A stretch of DNA of 64,000 nt, from the NCBI RefSeq assembly GCF_001514305.1, contig NZ_KQ949081.1:1-64000 (forward strand). The letters are read 5' to 3'. The notes beneath the pieces are model-generated. The model searched no databases and had not been told where the DNA came from. It saw nothing but the letters and a program-made list of their open reading frames with translations. This document shows, piece after piece, positions 26,322 through 35,752 of the stretch. The translations under genes and the position numbers were made by a program. The DNA is from Streptomyces dysideae (GTDB taxonomy: Bacteria; Actinomycetota; Actinomycetes; Streptomycetales; Streptomycetaceae). Position 1 is the first letter of the stretch; each line of letters begins with the position of its first letter.

Positions 26322-27320
26322 ATGGACACCTTTGCTCTGGTCGTGACCATCGCGGTCGCGCTCTTCTTCACGTATACGAACGGTTTTCACGATTCCGCGA
26401 ACGCCATCGCTACGTCTGTTTCGACCCGGGCGCTGACACCTCGGGCTGCGCTTGCCATGGCCGCGGTGATGAATCTCGCCGGGGCCTTTCTGGGGTCCGA
26501 GATTGCCAAGACCGTCAGTGAAGGGCTGATTCAGACGCCCGAGGGGTCGAAGGGGATGGGGATTCTCTTCGCGGCGCTGGTCGGGGCGATCACGTGGAAT
26601 CTGATCACCTGGTACTTCGGGTTGCCCTCGTCGTCCTCGCACGCGCTGTTCGGGGGCATGGTGGGGGCCGCGCTTGCCGGGGGGACCACCGTGTACTGGG
26701 ACGGGGTGCTCGAGAAGGTCGTCATCCCCATGTTCGTGTCGCCGGTGGTGGGGCTGCTGGTGGGGTATCTGGTGATGACCGCCATCATGTGGATCTTCCG
26801 GCGGGCCAATCCGCACAAGACCAAGCGGGGGTTCCGTATAGCGCAGACCGTGTCGGCGGCGGGGATGGCGCTCGGGCATGGTCTGCAGGACGCGCAGAAG
26901 ACGATGGGCATCGTGGTGATGGCGCTCGTCATCGCCGATGTCGAGGACGCCGGCGACCCGATCCCGGTGTGGGTCAAGATCGCCTGTGCGGTGATGCTGT
27001 CGCTCGGCACGTACGCGGGCGGCTGGCGGATCATGCGCACCCTCGGGCGGAAGATCATCGAGCTGGATCCGCCGCAGGGGTTCGCCGCGGAGACCACGGG
27101 CGCGGGGATCATGTTCACCACCGCGTTCATGTTCCACGCGCCGATCTCGACGACCCATGTCATCACCTCGGCGATCATGGGCGTGGGTGCGACGAAGCGG
27201 GTGAACGCGGTGCGCTGGGGTGTCGCGAAGAACATCATCCTGGGCTGGTTCATCACCATGCCGGCGGCGGCGATCGTCGCGGCGTGCGCGTTCGGTGTGG
27301 TGAATCTGGCGTTCCTCTAG
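26322..27320 (+). CDS. pit: Low-affinity inorganic phosphate transporter, Pit family
   Basis: A 332-aa, ten-helix symporter for metal-phosphate. PiT signatures appear in both halves: GFHDSANAIATSVSTRAL near residue 21 and APISTTHVITSAIMGVG near residue 272, with GHGLQDAQKTMG between. It forms an operon with the DUF47 gene and lies convergent to pstSCAB, so low- and high-affinity phosphate uptake are neighbours. It matches what I recall as pitH1 (SCO4138). Confidence 0.94.
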   Translation: MDTFALVVTIAVALFFTYTNGFHDSANAIATSVSTRALTPRAALAMAAVMNLAGAFLGSEIAKTVSEGLIQTPEGSKGMGILFAALVGAITWNLITWYFGLPSSSSHALFGGMVGAALAGGTTVYWDGVLEKVVIPMFVSPVVGLLVGYLVMTAIMWIFRRANPHKTKRGFRIAQTVSAAGMALGHGLQDAQKTMGIVVMALVIADVEDAGDPIPVWVKIACAVMLSLGTYAGGWRIMRTLGRKIIELDPPQGFAAETTGAGIMFTTAFMFHAPISTTHVITSAIMGVGATKRVNAVRWGVAKNIILGWFITMPAAAIVAACAFGVVNLAFL

Positions 27321-27364
27321 GAAATCCCGACCGGCCCGCCCCTTCCGTGGGATCATGGTGGTCG

Positions 27365-27381
27365 CACGTTCTATGAACGTG
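27365..27381. promoter_or_regulatory. Perfect palindrome upstream of the small secreted protein
   Basis: CACGTTC - TAT - GAACGTG, 27 bp before the ATG at 27409. The position is right for an operator or a 5'-UTR hairpin. The binding factor is unknown. Confidence 0.55.
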
Positions 27382-27408
27382 TGTTCGACCACCTGGGAGG
27401 GGATTTCC

Positions 27409-27831
27409 ATGGCGACTCTTGGCAGGCGGCTGCTCTCCGCCGCGGGCGCAGTCGGTGCCGCGACCGCCACCATGCTCTACGTGGCCTCGCCGGCTTCGGC
27501 GGCGATCGAGCGCTACACATCGAGCACCGTCAACTCGGGCGACTACGTGTCCGCGGCGGGCTCGAACGACTTCTACACGGACGGCGACTCCTTCGCCATC
27601 TGCGACAACTCGACCGACGGCGCCGGTGTCATCGGTTACTGGAGGGTCGGCAGCTCCGGCACGGTCCAGTCCAAGTACAACGGCAACGGCTTCGCCCAGT
27701 GCGTGACGTCCAACCAGGACTTCGCCGAGTCGGCCACGATCTACATCAGGGTCTGTCTCCGGGACAACGGCGTGGTGCAGAACGGCACCTGCAGCGGCTG
27801 GAAGACGGCCTACGCCGACGGCGTGGCGTAA
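27409..27831 (+). CDS. Small secreted protein of unknown function
   Basis: A 140-aa precursor with a clear signal peptide (cleavage near ASPASA-AIERY), giving a mature protein of about 110 residues with four cysteines (DSFAICDNS, FAQCVTS, IRVCLRD, NGTCSG) that could form two disulfides. It is rich in Ser, Gly, Tyr and Asn. I do not recognise a family; the beta-rich, polar composition would suit a small lectin-like or inhibitor fold, but that is a guess. Strong ribosome site GGGAGGGG. It lies between pit and a terminator shared with pstB. Confidence 0.8.
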   Translation: MATLGRRLLSAAGAVGAATATMLYVASPASAAIERYTSSTVNSGDYVSAAGSNDFYTDGDSFAICDNSTDGAGVIGYWRVGSSGTVQSKYNGNGFAQCVTSNQDFAESATIYIRVCLRDNGVVQNGTCSGWKTAYADGVA

Positions 27832-27857
27832 CCCCGCCGCCGCTGAGCGAAACGAAC

Positions 27858-27896
27858 GGGCCCGCCCCCTGGAAGCCCAGGGGGCGGGCCCTTTTT
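27858..27896 (+). terminator. Strong intrinsic terminator (secreted protein / pstB junction)
   Basis: A perfect 15-bp stem (GGGCCCGCCCCCTGG with loop AAGC) is followed by TTTTT on the plus strand. It ends the secreted-protein transcript and separates it from the convergent pst operon. Confidence 0.93.
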
Positions 27897-27954
27897 CGTC
27901 CTCGCGGTGGCACCGCCATGCAGCACCGCGAGGGGTTTGGGGGAGGAGCGCCGG

Positions 27955-28731
27955 TCAGCCGAAGCGGCCGGAGATGTAGTCCTCCGTTGCCTGGACCGAC
28001 GGGTTGGAGAAGATGCGCTCCGTGTCGTCGATCTCGATGAGCTTGCCGGGCTGGCCGACCGCCGCGAGGTTGAAGAACGCCGTGCGGTCGGAGACGCGGG
28101 CCGCCTGCTGCATGTTGTGCGTCACGATGACGATCGTGAAGCGTTCCTTGAGCTCGCCGATCAGGTCCTCGATGGCGAGGGTGGAGATGGGGTCGAGCGC
28201 CGAGCAGGGCTCGTCCATCAGGAGGACGTTCGGTTCCACCGCGATCGCCCGGGCGATGCACAGGCGCTGCTGCTGGCCGCCCGACAGGCCCGAACCCGGC
28301 TTGTTCAGGCGGTCCTTGACCTCGTTCCAGAGGTTCGCGCCCTTCAGGGACTTCTCTACGACGTCCTGCAGCTCGCTCTTCTTGTAGTTGCCGTTCAGGC
28401 GCAGGCCCGCTGCCACGTTGTCGAAGATCGACATCGTGGGGAAGGGGTTCGGGCGCTGGAAGACCATGCCGACCTCGCGGCGGACCGACACCGGGTCGAT
28501 GCCCGCGCCGTACAGGTCCTCGTCGTCGAGGAGGACCTTGCCCTCGACGCGGCCGCCGGGGGTGACCTCGTGCATGCGGTTCAGCGTGCGCAGGAACGTC
28601 GACTTGCCGCAGCCGGACGGGCCGATGAACGCCGTCACAGAGCGCGGCTCGACCGTCATCGAGATGTCTTCGATTGCCTTGTGGGTGCCGTAGTAGGCGG
28701 TCAGCCCACTTACGTCGATTCGCTTGGCCAT
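27955..28731 (-). CDS. pstB: Phosphate ABC transporter ATP-binding protein PstB
   Basis: A 258-aa ATPase of the high-affinity phosphate importer. Walker [10 protein letters not shown], the PstB-specific [20 protein letters not shown], signature [14 protein letters not shown], Walker [14 protein letters not shown] and switch [13 protein letters not shown] are complete. It is the last gene of pstSCAB, 39 bp after pstA, and energises import of phosphate captured by PstS. Confidence 0.97.
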   Translation of the reverse strand: MAKRIDVSGLTAYYGTHKAIEDISMTVEPRSVTAFIGPSGCGKSTFLRTLNRMHEVTPGGRVEGKVLLDDEDLYGAGIDPVSVRREVGMVFQRPNPFPTMSIFDNVAAGLRLNGNYKKSELQDVVEKSLKGANLWNEVKDRLNKPGSGLSGGQQQRLCIARAIAVEPNVLLMDEPCSALDPISTLAIEDLIGELKERFTIVIVTHNMQQAARVSDRTAFFNLAAVGQPGKLIEIDDTERIFSNPSVQATEDYISGRFG

Positions 28732-28770
28732 TTCTCTACTTCACTTCCGGATCAGTCGCCGATGGCCGCG

Positions 28771-29826
28771 TCAGCGACCGGTCTTCGGGGCCTTCCAGCG
28801 GGCGATCCCGCGGGCCACCAGGTTGAGGATCATCACGAAGGCGATCAGCGTGAGCGATGCCGCCCAGGCTCGGTCGTACGCCGCCCCCGAGCCCGCGCTG
28901 TTCGCGTACTGCTGGTAGATGTACAGCGGCAGCGAGGCCTGTGCGCCCTCGAACGGGTTGTTGTTGATGAAGGGGTTGCCGAAGACGAGGAGCAGGACCG
29001 GCGCCGTCTCACCCGCGATACGGGCCACCGCCAGCATGATGCCCGTCGTGATGCCGCCGATAGAAGTCGGCAGGACCACCTTCAGGATCGTGCGCCACTT
29101 CGGGACGCCGAGCGCCAGGGACGCCTCGCGGAGCTCGTTCGGGACGAGCTTGAGCATCTCCTCCGTGGAGCGGACGATCACCGGCATCATCAGGATCGCC
29201 AGGGCCAGCGAGCCGGCGAAGCCGAAGGGCTGCATGTCCCACATCAGCATCAGGCTGAGGATGAACAGGCCCGCGACGATCGACGGGATGCCGGTCATGA
29301 CGTCGACGAAGAACGTGATGGCCCGGGAGAGGTTGCCGCGGCCGTACTCGACCAGGTAGATCGCGGTGAGGACACCGATCGGAGCGCCGATCAGCGTGGC
29401 GAGGCCGACCTGCTCCAGGCTGCCGATGATGGCGGCGTAGATGCCGCCGCCGACCTCGGTGTCTGCGACGACGCCCATCGAGTGGGTCAGGAAGTAGACG
29501 TCGAGGACCTTCACACCGCGCTCGACGGTCACCCAGATCAGGGAGACCAGCGGGACGACCGCCAGGAGGAAGGCAACCCAGACGAGGCACGTCGCGATGC
29601 GGTCCTTGGCCTGGCGGCGGCCCTCCACGCGGGCTGCGATGACGTACGTCGAGATGATGAAGAGGAGGCCGGCGATCAGGCCCCACTGGACGCGGCTGGC
29701 CAGGTCGGCGGCCGTGCCGACGCCGATCGCGACGGCGGCGGAGCCGGCGGCGATGGCGTACGGGGACCACTTGGGCAGCCGGGCGCCGCGCAGGGTGCTG
29801 GGGCGCTTGTCGATGACGGTGCTCAT
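28771..29826 (-). CDS. pstA: Phosphate ABC transporter permease PstA
   Basis: A 351-aa permease with six or more helices. The coupling loop is seen around ELREASLALGVPKWRTI, and MTGIPSIVAGLFILSL and GETAPVLLLVFGNPF are PstA signatures. The N-terminal 100 residues carry two extra hydrophobic hairpins. The ATG overlaps the pstC stop by 4 bp. It pairs with PstC in the membrane. Confidence 0.96.
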   Translation of the reverse strand: MSTVIDKRPSTLRGARLPKWSPYAIAAGSAAVAIGVGTAADLASRVQWGLIAGLLFIISTYVIAARVEGRRQAKDRIATCLVWVAFLLAVVPLVSLIWVTVERGVKVLDVYFLTHSMGVVADTEVGGGIYAAIIGSLEQVGLATLIGAPIGVLTAIYLVEYGRGNLSRAITFFVDVMTGIPSIVAGLFILSLMLMWDMQPFGFAGSLALAILMMPVIVRSTEEMLKLVPNELREASLALGVPKWRTILKVVLPTSIGGITTGIMLAVARIAGETAPVLLLVFGNPFINNNPFEGAQASLPLYIYQQYANSAGSGAAYDRAWAASLTLIAFVMILNLVARGIARWKAPKTGR

Positions 29827-30830
29827 GCGTTGGCCCCCGAGTACTCCTTGCGGCGGGCGATGATCGCGCGGGCCGCGCCGTTGACCAGCAGGGTGATGAC
29901 GAACAGGACCAGACCGGAGGCGATCAGCGCGTCACGGCCGAACTCCGTCGCCTCGCCGAACTTGCTGGCGATGTTCTGGGCGAAGGTGCCGCCGCCCGGG
30001 TTGAGCAGGCTGCCGTGGATGAGGAAGTCCGGGGAGAGCACGGTGGCCACGGCCATCGTCTCGCCGAGGGCGCGGCCGAGGCCGAGCATCGAGGCGGAGA
30101 TCACGCCGGAGCGGCCGAAGGGGAGGACCGACATGCGGATCACTTCCCAGCGGGTGGCGCCGAGGGCGAGGGCCGCTTCCTCGTGCATCTGCGGGACCTG
30201 GCGGAAGACCTCGCGGCTCACGTTGGTGATGATCGGCAGGATCATGATCGCGAGCAGGATGCCGACCGTGAGCATCGACCGGGGGGCGCCGCCCTCCCAG
30301 GAGAAGATGCCGGTCCAGCCGAAGTAGGTGTCCAGCCAGCCGAACAGGCCGGTCATGTTCGGTACGAGGATCAGGGCGCCCCACAGGCCGTACACGATGG
30401 ACGGTACGGCGGCGAGCAGGTCGATCACGTACGCGATGGGACCGCTCAGCTTGCGCGGGGCGTAGTGCGTGAGGAACAGCGCGATGGCCACCGCGATCGG
30501 GACCGCGATGACCATGGCGACGATCGAGGAGACGATCGTGCCGAAGGCCAGGACCGCGATGCCGAACCTCGGCGGCACGACGCCGGTGTTCCACTCGAAG
30601 GCGGTGAGGAAGTTGGCGTCGTCCTTGCTGATCGCGAGGGACGCGCGGTAGGTCAGGAAGACCGCGATGGCGGCCATCAGCGCGAGCAGCAGAATGCCCG
30701 AGCCGCGGGAGAGACCGAGGAAGATCCGGTCGCCGGGTCGGGTGGCGCCGTGGGCCGCGCGCTTCTGCTCGGCCGCCGACGGCTGTGGGCTGGGGGGAGG
30801 TGTCTTGGTGTCCTGTGTCGATATGTCCAT
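29823..30830 (-). CDS. pstC: Phosphate ABC transporter permease PstC
   Basis: A 335-aa permease. MDISTQDTKTPPPS begins a cytoplasmic tail, the first helix is near LLLALMAAIAVFLTYRA, and the coupling loop appears as EEAALALGATRWEVIRMSVL, with GRALGETMAVATVL as the PstC signature. The ATG at 30830 has GGAGACC 5 bp upstream; the open frame beyond it only crosses the promoter spacer. A 140-bp gap separates it from pstS. Confidence 0.96.
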   Translation of the reverse strand: MDISTQDTKTPPPSPQPSAAEQKRAAHGATRPGDRIFLGLSRGSGILLLALMAAIAVFLTYRASLAISKDDANFLTAFEWNTGVVPPRFGIAVLAFGTIVSSIVAMVIAVPIAVAIALFLTHYAPRKLSGPIAYVIDLLAAVPSIVYGLWGALILVPNMTGLFGWLDTYFGWTGIFSWEGGAPRSMLTVGILLAIMILPIITNVSREVFRQVPQMHEEAALALGATRWEVIRMSVLPFGRSGVISASMLGLGRALGETMAVATVLSPDFLIHGSLLNPGGGTFAQNIASKFGEATEFGRDALIASGLVLFVITLLVNGAARAIIARRKEYSGANA

Positions 30831-30970
30831 CGGGGTCTCCGGTCTGCGGAGCCGTTCGCGGTCTGCGGCGGCTCGGTGGAGCCGCATGTGACGTACGGCT
30901 CCGGGCGGCGGTGCACCGGACGGTGCGGTCCGGTCCGGGGTTCGTGGCCCCGGACCGGACCGCACTCAGG

Positions 30971-32095
30971 TCAGCTCAGGCTCGCGATGGTCTTGCGAAC
31001 CTCGGTGATGATCTCCTCGGGCATCGGGGCGTAGTCGTTCTCCGCGAGGATCTTCTGGCCCTCTTCGGAGGCGATGTAGGTGAGGAACGCCTTCGTGGCG
31101 GGCAGGGTCTCCGCGTTGTTGCCCTTGTCGCAGACGATCTCGTACGTCACCAGGGTGATGGGGTAGGCACCCTCGGCCTTGGTGGCGTAGTCGAGCTCGA
31201 GCGCGTAGTCGCTGCCGGTGCCGACGCGCTTGGCGGCGGCGATGGCCTTGGAGGCGTTGTCCGTGGTGGCCTCGACCGGGGCGGAGGCGCCGGTGTCGAT
31301 GGAGACCGCCTTGATGGCGTCCTTGGCGTACGACAGCTCCATGTAGCTGATGGCGCCGGAGGTCTGCTTGACCTGCTGGGCGACACCGGAGGACTGCGGA
31401 GCGGACTGGCCGCCCTTGGCCGCCCAGGCCTTGCCGGGCTCGTACTTCCAGTCGTTCGGGGCGGCGGCGGCCAGGTACTTGGTGAAGTTGTCCGTGGTGC
31501 CGGACTCGTCCGAGCGGTGGAACGCCTGGATCTTCAGGTCGGGGAGCTTCGCGTCGGGGTTCAGCTTCGCGATCGCCGCGTCGTTCCAGTTGGTGATCTT
31601 GCTGTCGAAGATCTTGGCGATCGTCGACGCGTCCAGGACGAGGCTGTCGACGCCCGGAACGTTGTAGCCGACCGCGACCGGGCCGCCGACCATCGGGAGG
31701 TCGATGCCCTGGCCGCTCTCGCAGACCTTCTTGGAGGCGGTGACCTCCTCGGAGTCCAGCGCGGAGTCGGAACCGGCGAAGCCGACCGTGCCCTGCGTGA
31801 ACGCGGTAATACCGGCGCCGGAGCCGCCGCCCTTGTAGTTGATCTGCACGGTGGAGCAGGCGGCGGTGAACTGCTTGACCCAGGCGTCGATCGCGTTCTT
31901 CTGCGCGGAGGAGCCGTCGGCGAGCAGCTGGCCCTTGGCGTCACCGCAGTCGATGGCGCTGTTGGCGGTCGCCGTCGCGTCGCCGCCGTTGCTGGTGCCG
32001 GTGTCGTCGGAGCCGCACGCCGTGAGGGCCAGGGCGCCGGAGACGGCGAGAGCGCCGAGAGCGAGAGCACGCCGGTTCTTGCGCTGAAGCTTCAC
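30971..32095 (-). CDS. pstS: Phosphate-binding lipoprotein PstS
   Basis: A 374-aa surface lipoprotein that captures phosphate for PstCA. GTG start at 32095 (GGAAGGAA upstream), signal with lipobox ALTACGSDD, then the binding loops GSSAQKNAIDAWV, GGGSGAGITAFTQGTVGFAGSD (quoted in part: GGGSGAGITAF) and RSDESGTTDNFTKYL. First gene of the operon. In Streptomyces pstS is the strongest PhoP-activated gene under phosphate starvation; the PHO box upstream supports this here. Confidence 0.97.
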   Translation of the reverse strand: MKLQRKNRRALALGALAVSGALALTACGSDDTGTSNGGDATATANSAIDCGDAKGQLLADGSSAQKNAIDAWVKQFTAACSTVQINYKGGGSGAGITAFTQGTVGFAGSDSALDSEEVTASKKVCESGQGIDLPMVGGPVAVGYNVPGVDSLVLDASTIAKIFDSKITNWNDAAIAKLNPDAKLPDLKIQAFHRSDESGTTDNFTKYLAAAAPNDWKYEPGKAWAAKGGQSAPQSSGVAQQVKQTSGAISYMELSYAKDAIKAVSIDTGASAPVEATTDNASKAIAAAKRVGTGSDYALELDYATKAEGAYPITLVTYEIVCDKGNNAETLPATKAFLTYIASEEGQKILAENDYAPMPEEIITEVRKTIASLS

Positions 32096-32220
32096 TTGAG
32101 GGAGTTCCTTCCAGGAGCCGCCGTCCTGAATTCGGCGGCGTGCGAGGACTGACTGATGCGGACACGTTCTCTTGTGACTTCGAACGGCGGTCCGCACCGC
32201 GTAAGGCTGAAATTAGGCAC

Positions 32221-32264
32221 AAGAGGTGAAGGCGCCGATGGCCATAAATGAACGGGGGGTGAAC
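32221..32264 (-). promoter_or_regulatory. PHO box of the pst operon
   Basis: On the minus strand the adjacent 11-bp units GTTCACCCCCC (32254-32264) and GTTCATTTATG (32243-32253) fit the PhoP direct-repeat consensus. A third, weaker unit CTTCACCTCTT (32221-32231) stands exactly two periods downstream. The site lies 126-169 bp upstream of the pstS start, orientated towards it. Confidence 0.88.
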
Positions 32265-32427
32265 CCCTGGGGACGGTGCGGTGAGGTCACGGAACGCTTA
32301 CGCCGAGGACACGGACCAGTTCCGGCCCGGGGTGGACGTTTCTGGACTATGCCAGGTGCCAGAGTTTCGTGCAGAGCGTCCACGACGTCGCGGTCCCCCG
32401 GTCGGGTGAGCCCTCTCCCGGGGCACC

Positions 32428-32883
32428 ATGGACGCCATGGATGCCATGGGATGTGGATCTGTGGTTCGTGCGGCGGGTTGTGTGCTGTGGCGCCGCTCGG
32501 CCGTCGGCAGGATCGAGCTGGCTCTCGTGTACCGGCCCAAGTGGGATGACTGGTCCTGGCCCAAGGGCAAGCTCAAGCGAGGCGAGACGGCCAGGGAGGC
32601 GGCCCTTCGTGAGGTGAGGGAAGAGACCGGCTACACATGCCGTCTGGGGAAGGAACTCCCCTCGGCCCGGTACAGCGATGCTCAGGGGAAGCCCAAACAG
32701 GTCAGCTACTGGGCGGCTCAGGCCACCGGCGGCGCCTTCGAGCCCAACGAAGAAGTCAGTGATCTCGTCTGGCTCACGCCGGACGAGGCCCGCGAACGGC
32801 TCACCCACGAGCGGGACCGGGCCCTGATCACTGTTGCGCTCATGGCTGTGGGTGCGGATGAGGAGGAGCGGGAGCCGCGATGA
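32428..32883 (+). CDS. Nudix hydrolase (MutT-like)
   Basis: A 151-aa Nudix pyrophosphohydrolase. The complete Nudix box is GKLKRGE then seven residues and REVREETGY (about residues 48-70). This group includes 8-oxo-dGTP and dinucleotide-polyphosphate hydrolases; the neighbourhood of ppk and pst makes a nucleotide or polyphosphate role reasonable but unproven. Several starts are possible (ATG 32428, 32437, 32446). Its last 44 bp overlap the convergent integrase gene, so the C terminus (DEEEREPR) may have been set by an integration event. Confidence 0.9.
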   Translation: MDAMDAMGCGSVVRAAGCVLWRRSAVGRIELALVYRPKWDDWSWPKGKLKRGETAREAALREVREETGYTCRLGKELPSARYSDAQGKPKQVSYWAAQATGGAFEPNEEVSDLVWLTPDEARERLTHERDRALITVALMAVGADEEEREPR

Positions 32884-34648
32884 CGACGCGGCCATGCGAC
32901 GGCTGACGCCAGTTCACCTTCAGGAGGGTGGGGTCGAACGGAGCCTTGTCGCTCCCTCCCTCGGGAATCGGGAGGACGATGACGGCGGCGAGTACGTGCG
33001 AGATGACCTCCTTCTTCTCCGCAAGATCCTTTCCCTCCCAGCTCTCCCTGCGCCACCCTCGGAGGAGATTCCTCTTCGCCTCCGCCGCAAGGTGCTCCTG
33101 CTCCTCCGCCTCAAGTGTCCTGATGTTTCTGTTCAGCCGAGTGAGCATGTCGTGGACGTCATCCCAGTCGACCTCTCCGTCGGCCACGGAGTCCTGGATC
33201 TTCTTGTGCTGCACTCGAAGACCGGCTAGCTTTTCCATGCCCCGCCAGGGCGTGGTGCTCGGTTCGGTGTCCGCATAGTGCTCGTCCAGGTACGACAGGA
33301 CGAGCTCTTCAAGGTAGGCGTCGACCGATGCGACCTGACGACCGACGCCCTTGCAGTTGGGGTCGTTGCATCGGTAGTAGTCGCCGTACTTGGCGTTCCG
33401 GCCTGAAGCCGCGTTGCCGACGAGCCTGCTGTGACAGATCTCCCCTGCCTCGTTGATGCGCCCACAGCGCAGCGTGCCCGAGAACTTGTACTTTCCGGTC
33501 CGGAAGACCTCCCTTCCTGCTGCTTTGGCGGCAGGAGCTTGCTTCATGCCCCGGTGCAGTGCCGTTGACTGCACTCCGGACATGATCAGCTTCCATGTCT
33601 CGTACCCGACGCCGTCGGTCGCGGGGTCGGCATGCTCCCACTCGCCCAGCTTGGGCTCACCGGTCCCCGCATCCCTGACCAGGTCGCCATTCAGGATCCG
33701 GCCTCCCCACCAGGCCGGGTTGGTGATGATGGCCTTCACGCCCTGATCGGACCAGCGTCCGCCCCGGACCGTGCGGATGGGGTTGCCTTCGCCGTCCTTC
33801 TGCGTCGCGATCCACCGTGTGACGGACCCCCAGGACCTGCCTTCGGCCCTCATCTTGACCATCTGAACCAGGTAGGGCCACTCGGCAGCGTTCTGCTGTT
33901 CGTTGTTCAGGCGGCCATGGCGCTTCTCCGCGCCGAGCCAGCCGAATCGGCGAGGGCTGCCGGGAACCCCGCCCTCTTCGGCACGGTCCTTGGCGCTGCG
34001 ACGGGTCCGCTTGCGGATCGTGCCGACCTCGGACTCGACCGAGCCGGGCCAGCCCGGACCAGCAATGATCGGGGCGTCACCTTCAACGGGACTCAGGAGG
34101 GCCCTGCCTTCGATGAAGATCCCTGACCCGTTCATCGACAAAGCATCCTGCAAGGCGATGAAGTCCTCGGGAAGTCGGTAGACCCTCTCTCGCTCGACGG
34201 CGATGCAGCCCTTCACAGGGATGCCCGTCTCCTCCTCGTGGCCGTGCGTCAGATCCTTGATCATCTGGAGAAAGGCAGGCCGGACGACCTCTCGTTTCGC
34301 GGCGGTGAGGTTGTTGTCTTCGTAGCAGACCACGACGGTGCAGTTGTGCAGAGCTGCGTTCCGTGCGTTGTTCTTGTGCTGACGGGCGACGCCGATGGCG
34401 TCGCCGCTCAGCCGGTCGGCGGAGATGCGGGCCATGGACGCGATGGGCGTTCTCCCGGCCAGCCACTCCTCGAACGTGCCCCCCTGGTCCAAGTGCGCCT
34501 GCAACTCAGGAGCGACGTAGGAGCGGGAGAACGTCTTGGACGGACGTGCCGGGTTCCTGGTGTCGATCACTTGAGGAACGGTAGTGCACCGTAGTCGTCG
34601 ATGTTTCGATTTGCTGTTCTTCAGTCGGTGTATTTCAGGGGAACTCAT
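32840..34648 (-). CDS. Large serine recombinase (phage-type integrase), orphan
   Basis: A 602-aa serine integrase. The resolvase domain has the catalytic serine in MARISADRLSGDAIGVARQH and the block CYEDNNLTAAKREVVRP; the recombinase domain follows (RFGWLG ... WPYLVQMV ... ITNPAWWGGRILNG); a zinc ribbon has cysteines in TLRCGRI, EICHSRL and YYRCNDPNCKG; a coiled-coil tail ends the protein. A GTG at 34570 is an alternative start; neither has a clear ribosome site. Base composition is visibly less GC-rich than its neighbours. No other phage gene is near, so it is a relic or a solitary mobile gene. Confidence 0.93.
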   Translation of the reverse strand: MSSPEIHRLKNSKSKHRRLRCTTVPQVIDTRNPARPSKTFSRSYVAPELQAHLDQGGTFEEWLAGRTPIASMARISADRLSGDAIGVARQHKNNARNAALHNCTVVVCYEDNNLTAAKREVVRPAFLQMIKDLTHGHEEETGIPVKGCIAVERERVYRLPEDFIALQDALSMNGSGIFIEGRALLSPVEGDAPIIAGPGWPGSVESEVGTIRKRTRRSAKDRAEEGGVPGSPRRFGWLGAEKRHGRLNNEQQNAAEWPYLVQMVKMRAEGRSWGSVTRWIATQKDGEGNPIRTVRGGRWSDQGVKAIITNPAWWGGRILNGDLVRDAGTGEPKLGEWEHADPATDGVGYETWKLIMSGVQSTALHRGMKQAPAAKAAGREVFRTGKYKFSGTLRCGRINEAGEICHSRLVGNAASGRNAKYGDYYRCNDPNCKGVGRQVASVDAYLEELVLSYLDEHYADTEPSTTPWRGMEKLAGLRVQHKKIQDSVADGEVDWDDVHDMLTRLNRNIRTLEAEEQEHLAAEAKRNLLRGWRRESWEGKDLAEKKEVISHVLAAVIVLPIPEGGSDKAPFDPTLLKVNWRQPSHGRVVIAAPAPPHPHPQP

Positions 34649-34678
34649 GAAGGAGCTCGCGCGAGCCGCCGCGTTCGG

Positions 34679-35752
34679 TCAGGGGGCGCTGACGGCCTGC
34701 TTCTGCCACGCCTGCTGGAACGCGAAGCGTGCCGCCTCCACCTCGTGTCGTTGGTCGGCGTGCAGGACGCCGAGGGCGTATGCCGTTGCCGGGGCGATGC
34801 GTGGGGTGCGGGCCGCCTGGGCCGCGCCGGTCGCGGCCTCCGAGGCGTCGCGGTGCCGGTTCAGGGCCTGGCCGGCTGCCAGTAGTCGTACGTCTGTCGG
34901 GGCGTTGTCGCCGTAGAGGACCTCTCGGGCGTAGCGGTGCAGGCGCAGGAGCAGGCGGACCTGGTGCCAGGGGGCGTCCTGGGGGTGCGGGGCGGGGTCC
35001 GGGGAGAGGCCGTGGATGAGGGCCTCGGCGTTGTAGGGGTGGCCGGCGGTCACCAGGGGGAGCGCCGCCACCGCGTCGGTGAGCTGCTCCTCGGCCGCGG
35101 CCGAGAGGGGGTGCAGGTCGGTGGCGGTGGCGGCGGGGGTGAGGGGGACCTCGCTGGCCAGTACGGCGATGTTGTCGGCGACTGCGTGGAAGCGGGAGGA
35201 GCCGAGCGCCTGGAGGGCGGTGCTGTGGGCTCGGGTCCGGGCGAGGGTTAGCTGGCGCTCGAGTAGGGCGCCTGCTTTGGCCGCGCCCACTGTGTGGTTG
35301 CCGCGCTCCGAAGTGGGCGTCGGGTGGGTCGAGGGGTTGGTGTTGCCGGGCACAGCTGAACCGGAAGCCGCCGCCTGCGTCGGGAACGCCCTAGCCCCCG
35401 ACAGTCTGTGCAAGGCCGCGAGCAGGCGCTCCAAGCGGGCCGCGCACGCGTGTTCCATCGCCAACGTCCCGGACACCCAGGCCAGTTCGGGGCGGATGCG
35501 TTCCGACCAGTCCGGGTCCAGTAGGGGGCGGAACGTGTGCAGGCTGGCGCTGATGCGGCGGGCCGAGCGGCGCAGGGCCCGGGCCGCGTCGACGGATTCC
35601 GCCGTGCCGTTCGAGGCGCCGCCGCCGGTTTCGCGGTGGAGCCGCAGGGCGCGGAGGAACTCCGTGGCCTGGGCGCGGAGGTAGCCCGCGAGGGCGTCCC
35701 CGGTCACCGGCCCGGCCGTGGGGTCCGTCGGGTCAGGGTGTTGCTGTGCCAC
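34679..35752 (-). CDS. CHAD domain protein
   Basis: A 357-aa, mostly helical protein. CHAD landmarks include [23 protein letters not shown] and the basic, His-rich helices further on ([13 protein letters not shown]); these conserved basic residues bind polyphosphate. The gene overlaps the ppk stop by 20 bp and is co-transcribed with it, which strongly suggests a partner of polyphosphate metabolism, e.g. granule binding. Part of the middle (residues about 125-160) is a low-complexity linker. Confidence 0.88.
   Translation of the reverse strand: MAQQHPDPTDPTAGPVTGDALAGYLRAQATEFLRALRLHRETGGGASNGTAESVDAARALRRSARRISASLHTFRPLLDPDWSERIRPELAWVSGTLAMEHACAARLERLLAALHRLSGARAFPTQAAASGSAVPGNTNPSTHPTPTSERGNHTVGAAKAGALLERQLTLARTRAHSTALQALGSSRFHAVADNIAVLASEVPLTPAATATDLHPLSAAAEEQLTDAVAALPLVTAGHPYNAEALIHGLSPDPAPHPQDAPWHQVRLLLRLHRYAREVLYGDNAPTDVRLLAAGQALNRHRDASEAATGAAQAARTPRIAPATAYALGVLHADQRHEVEAARFAFQQAWQKQAVSAP

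Noticed and set aside
27907..30327. 806-codon plus-strand frame across the pst genes
   Set aside because: It is a shadow of pstB, pstA and pstC, which show complete family motifs on the minus strand.
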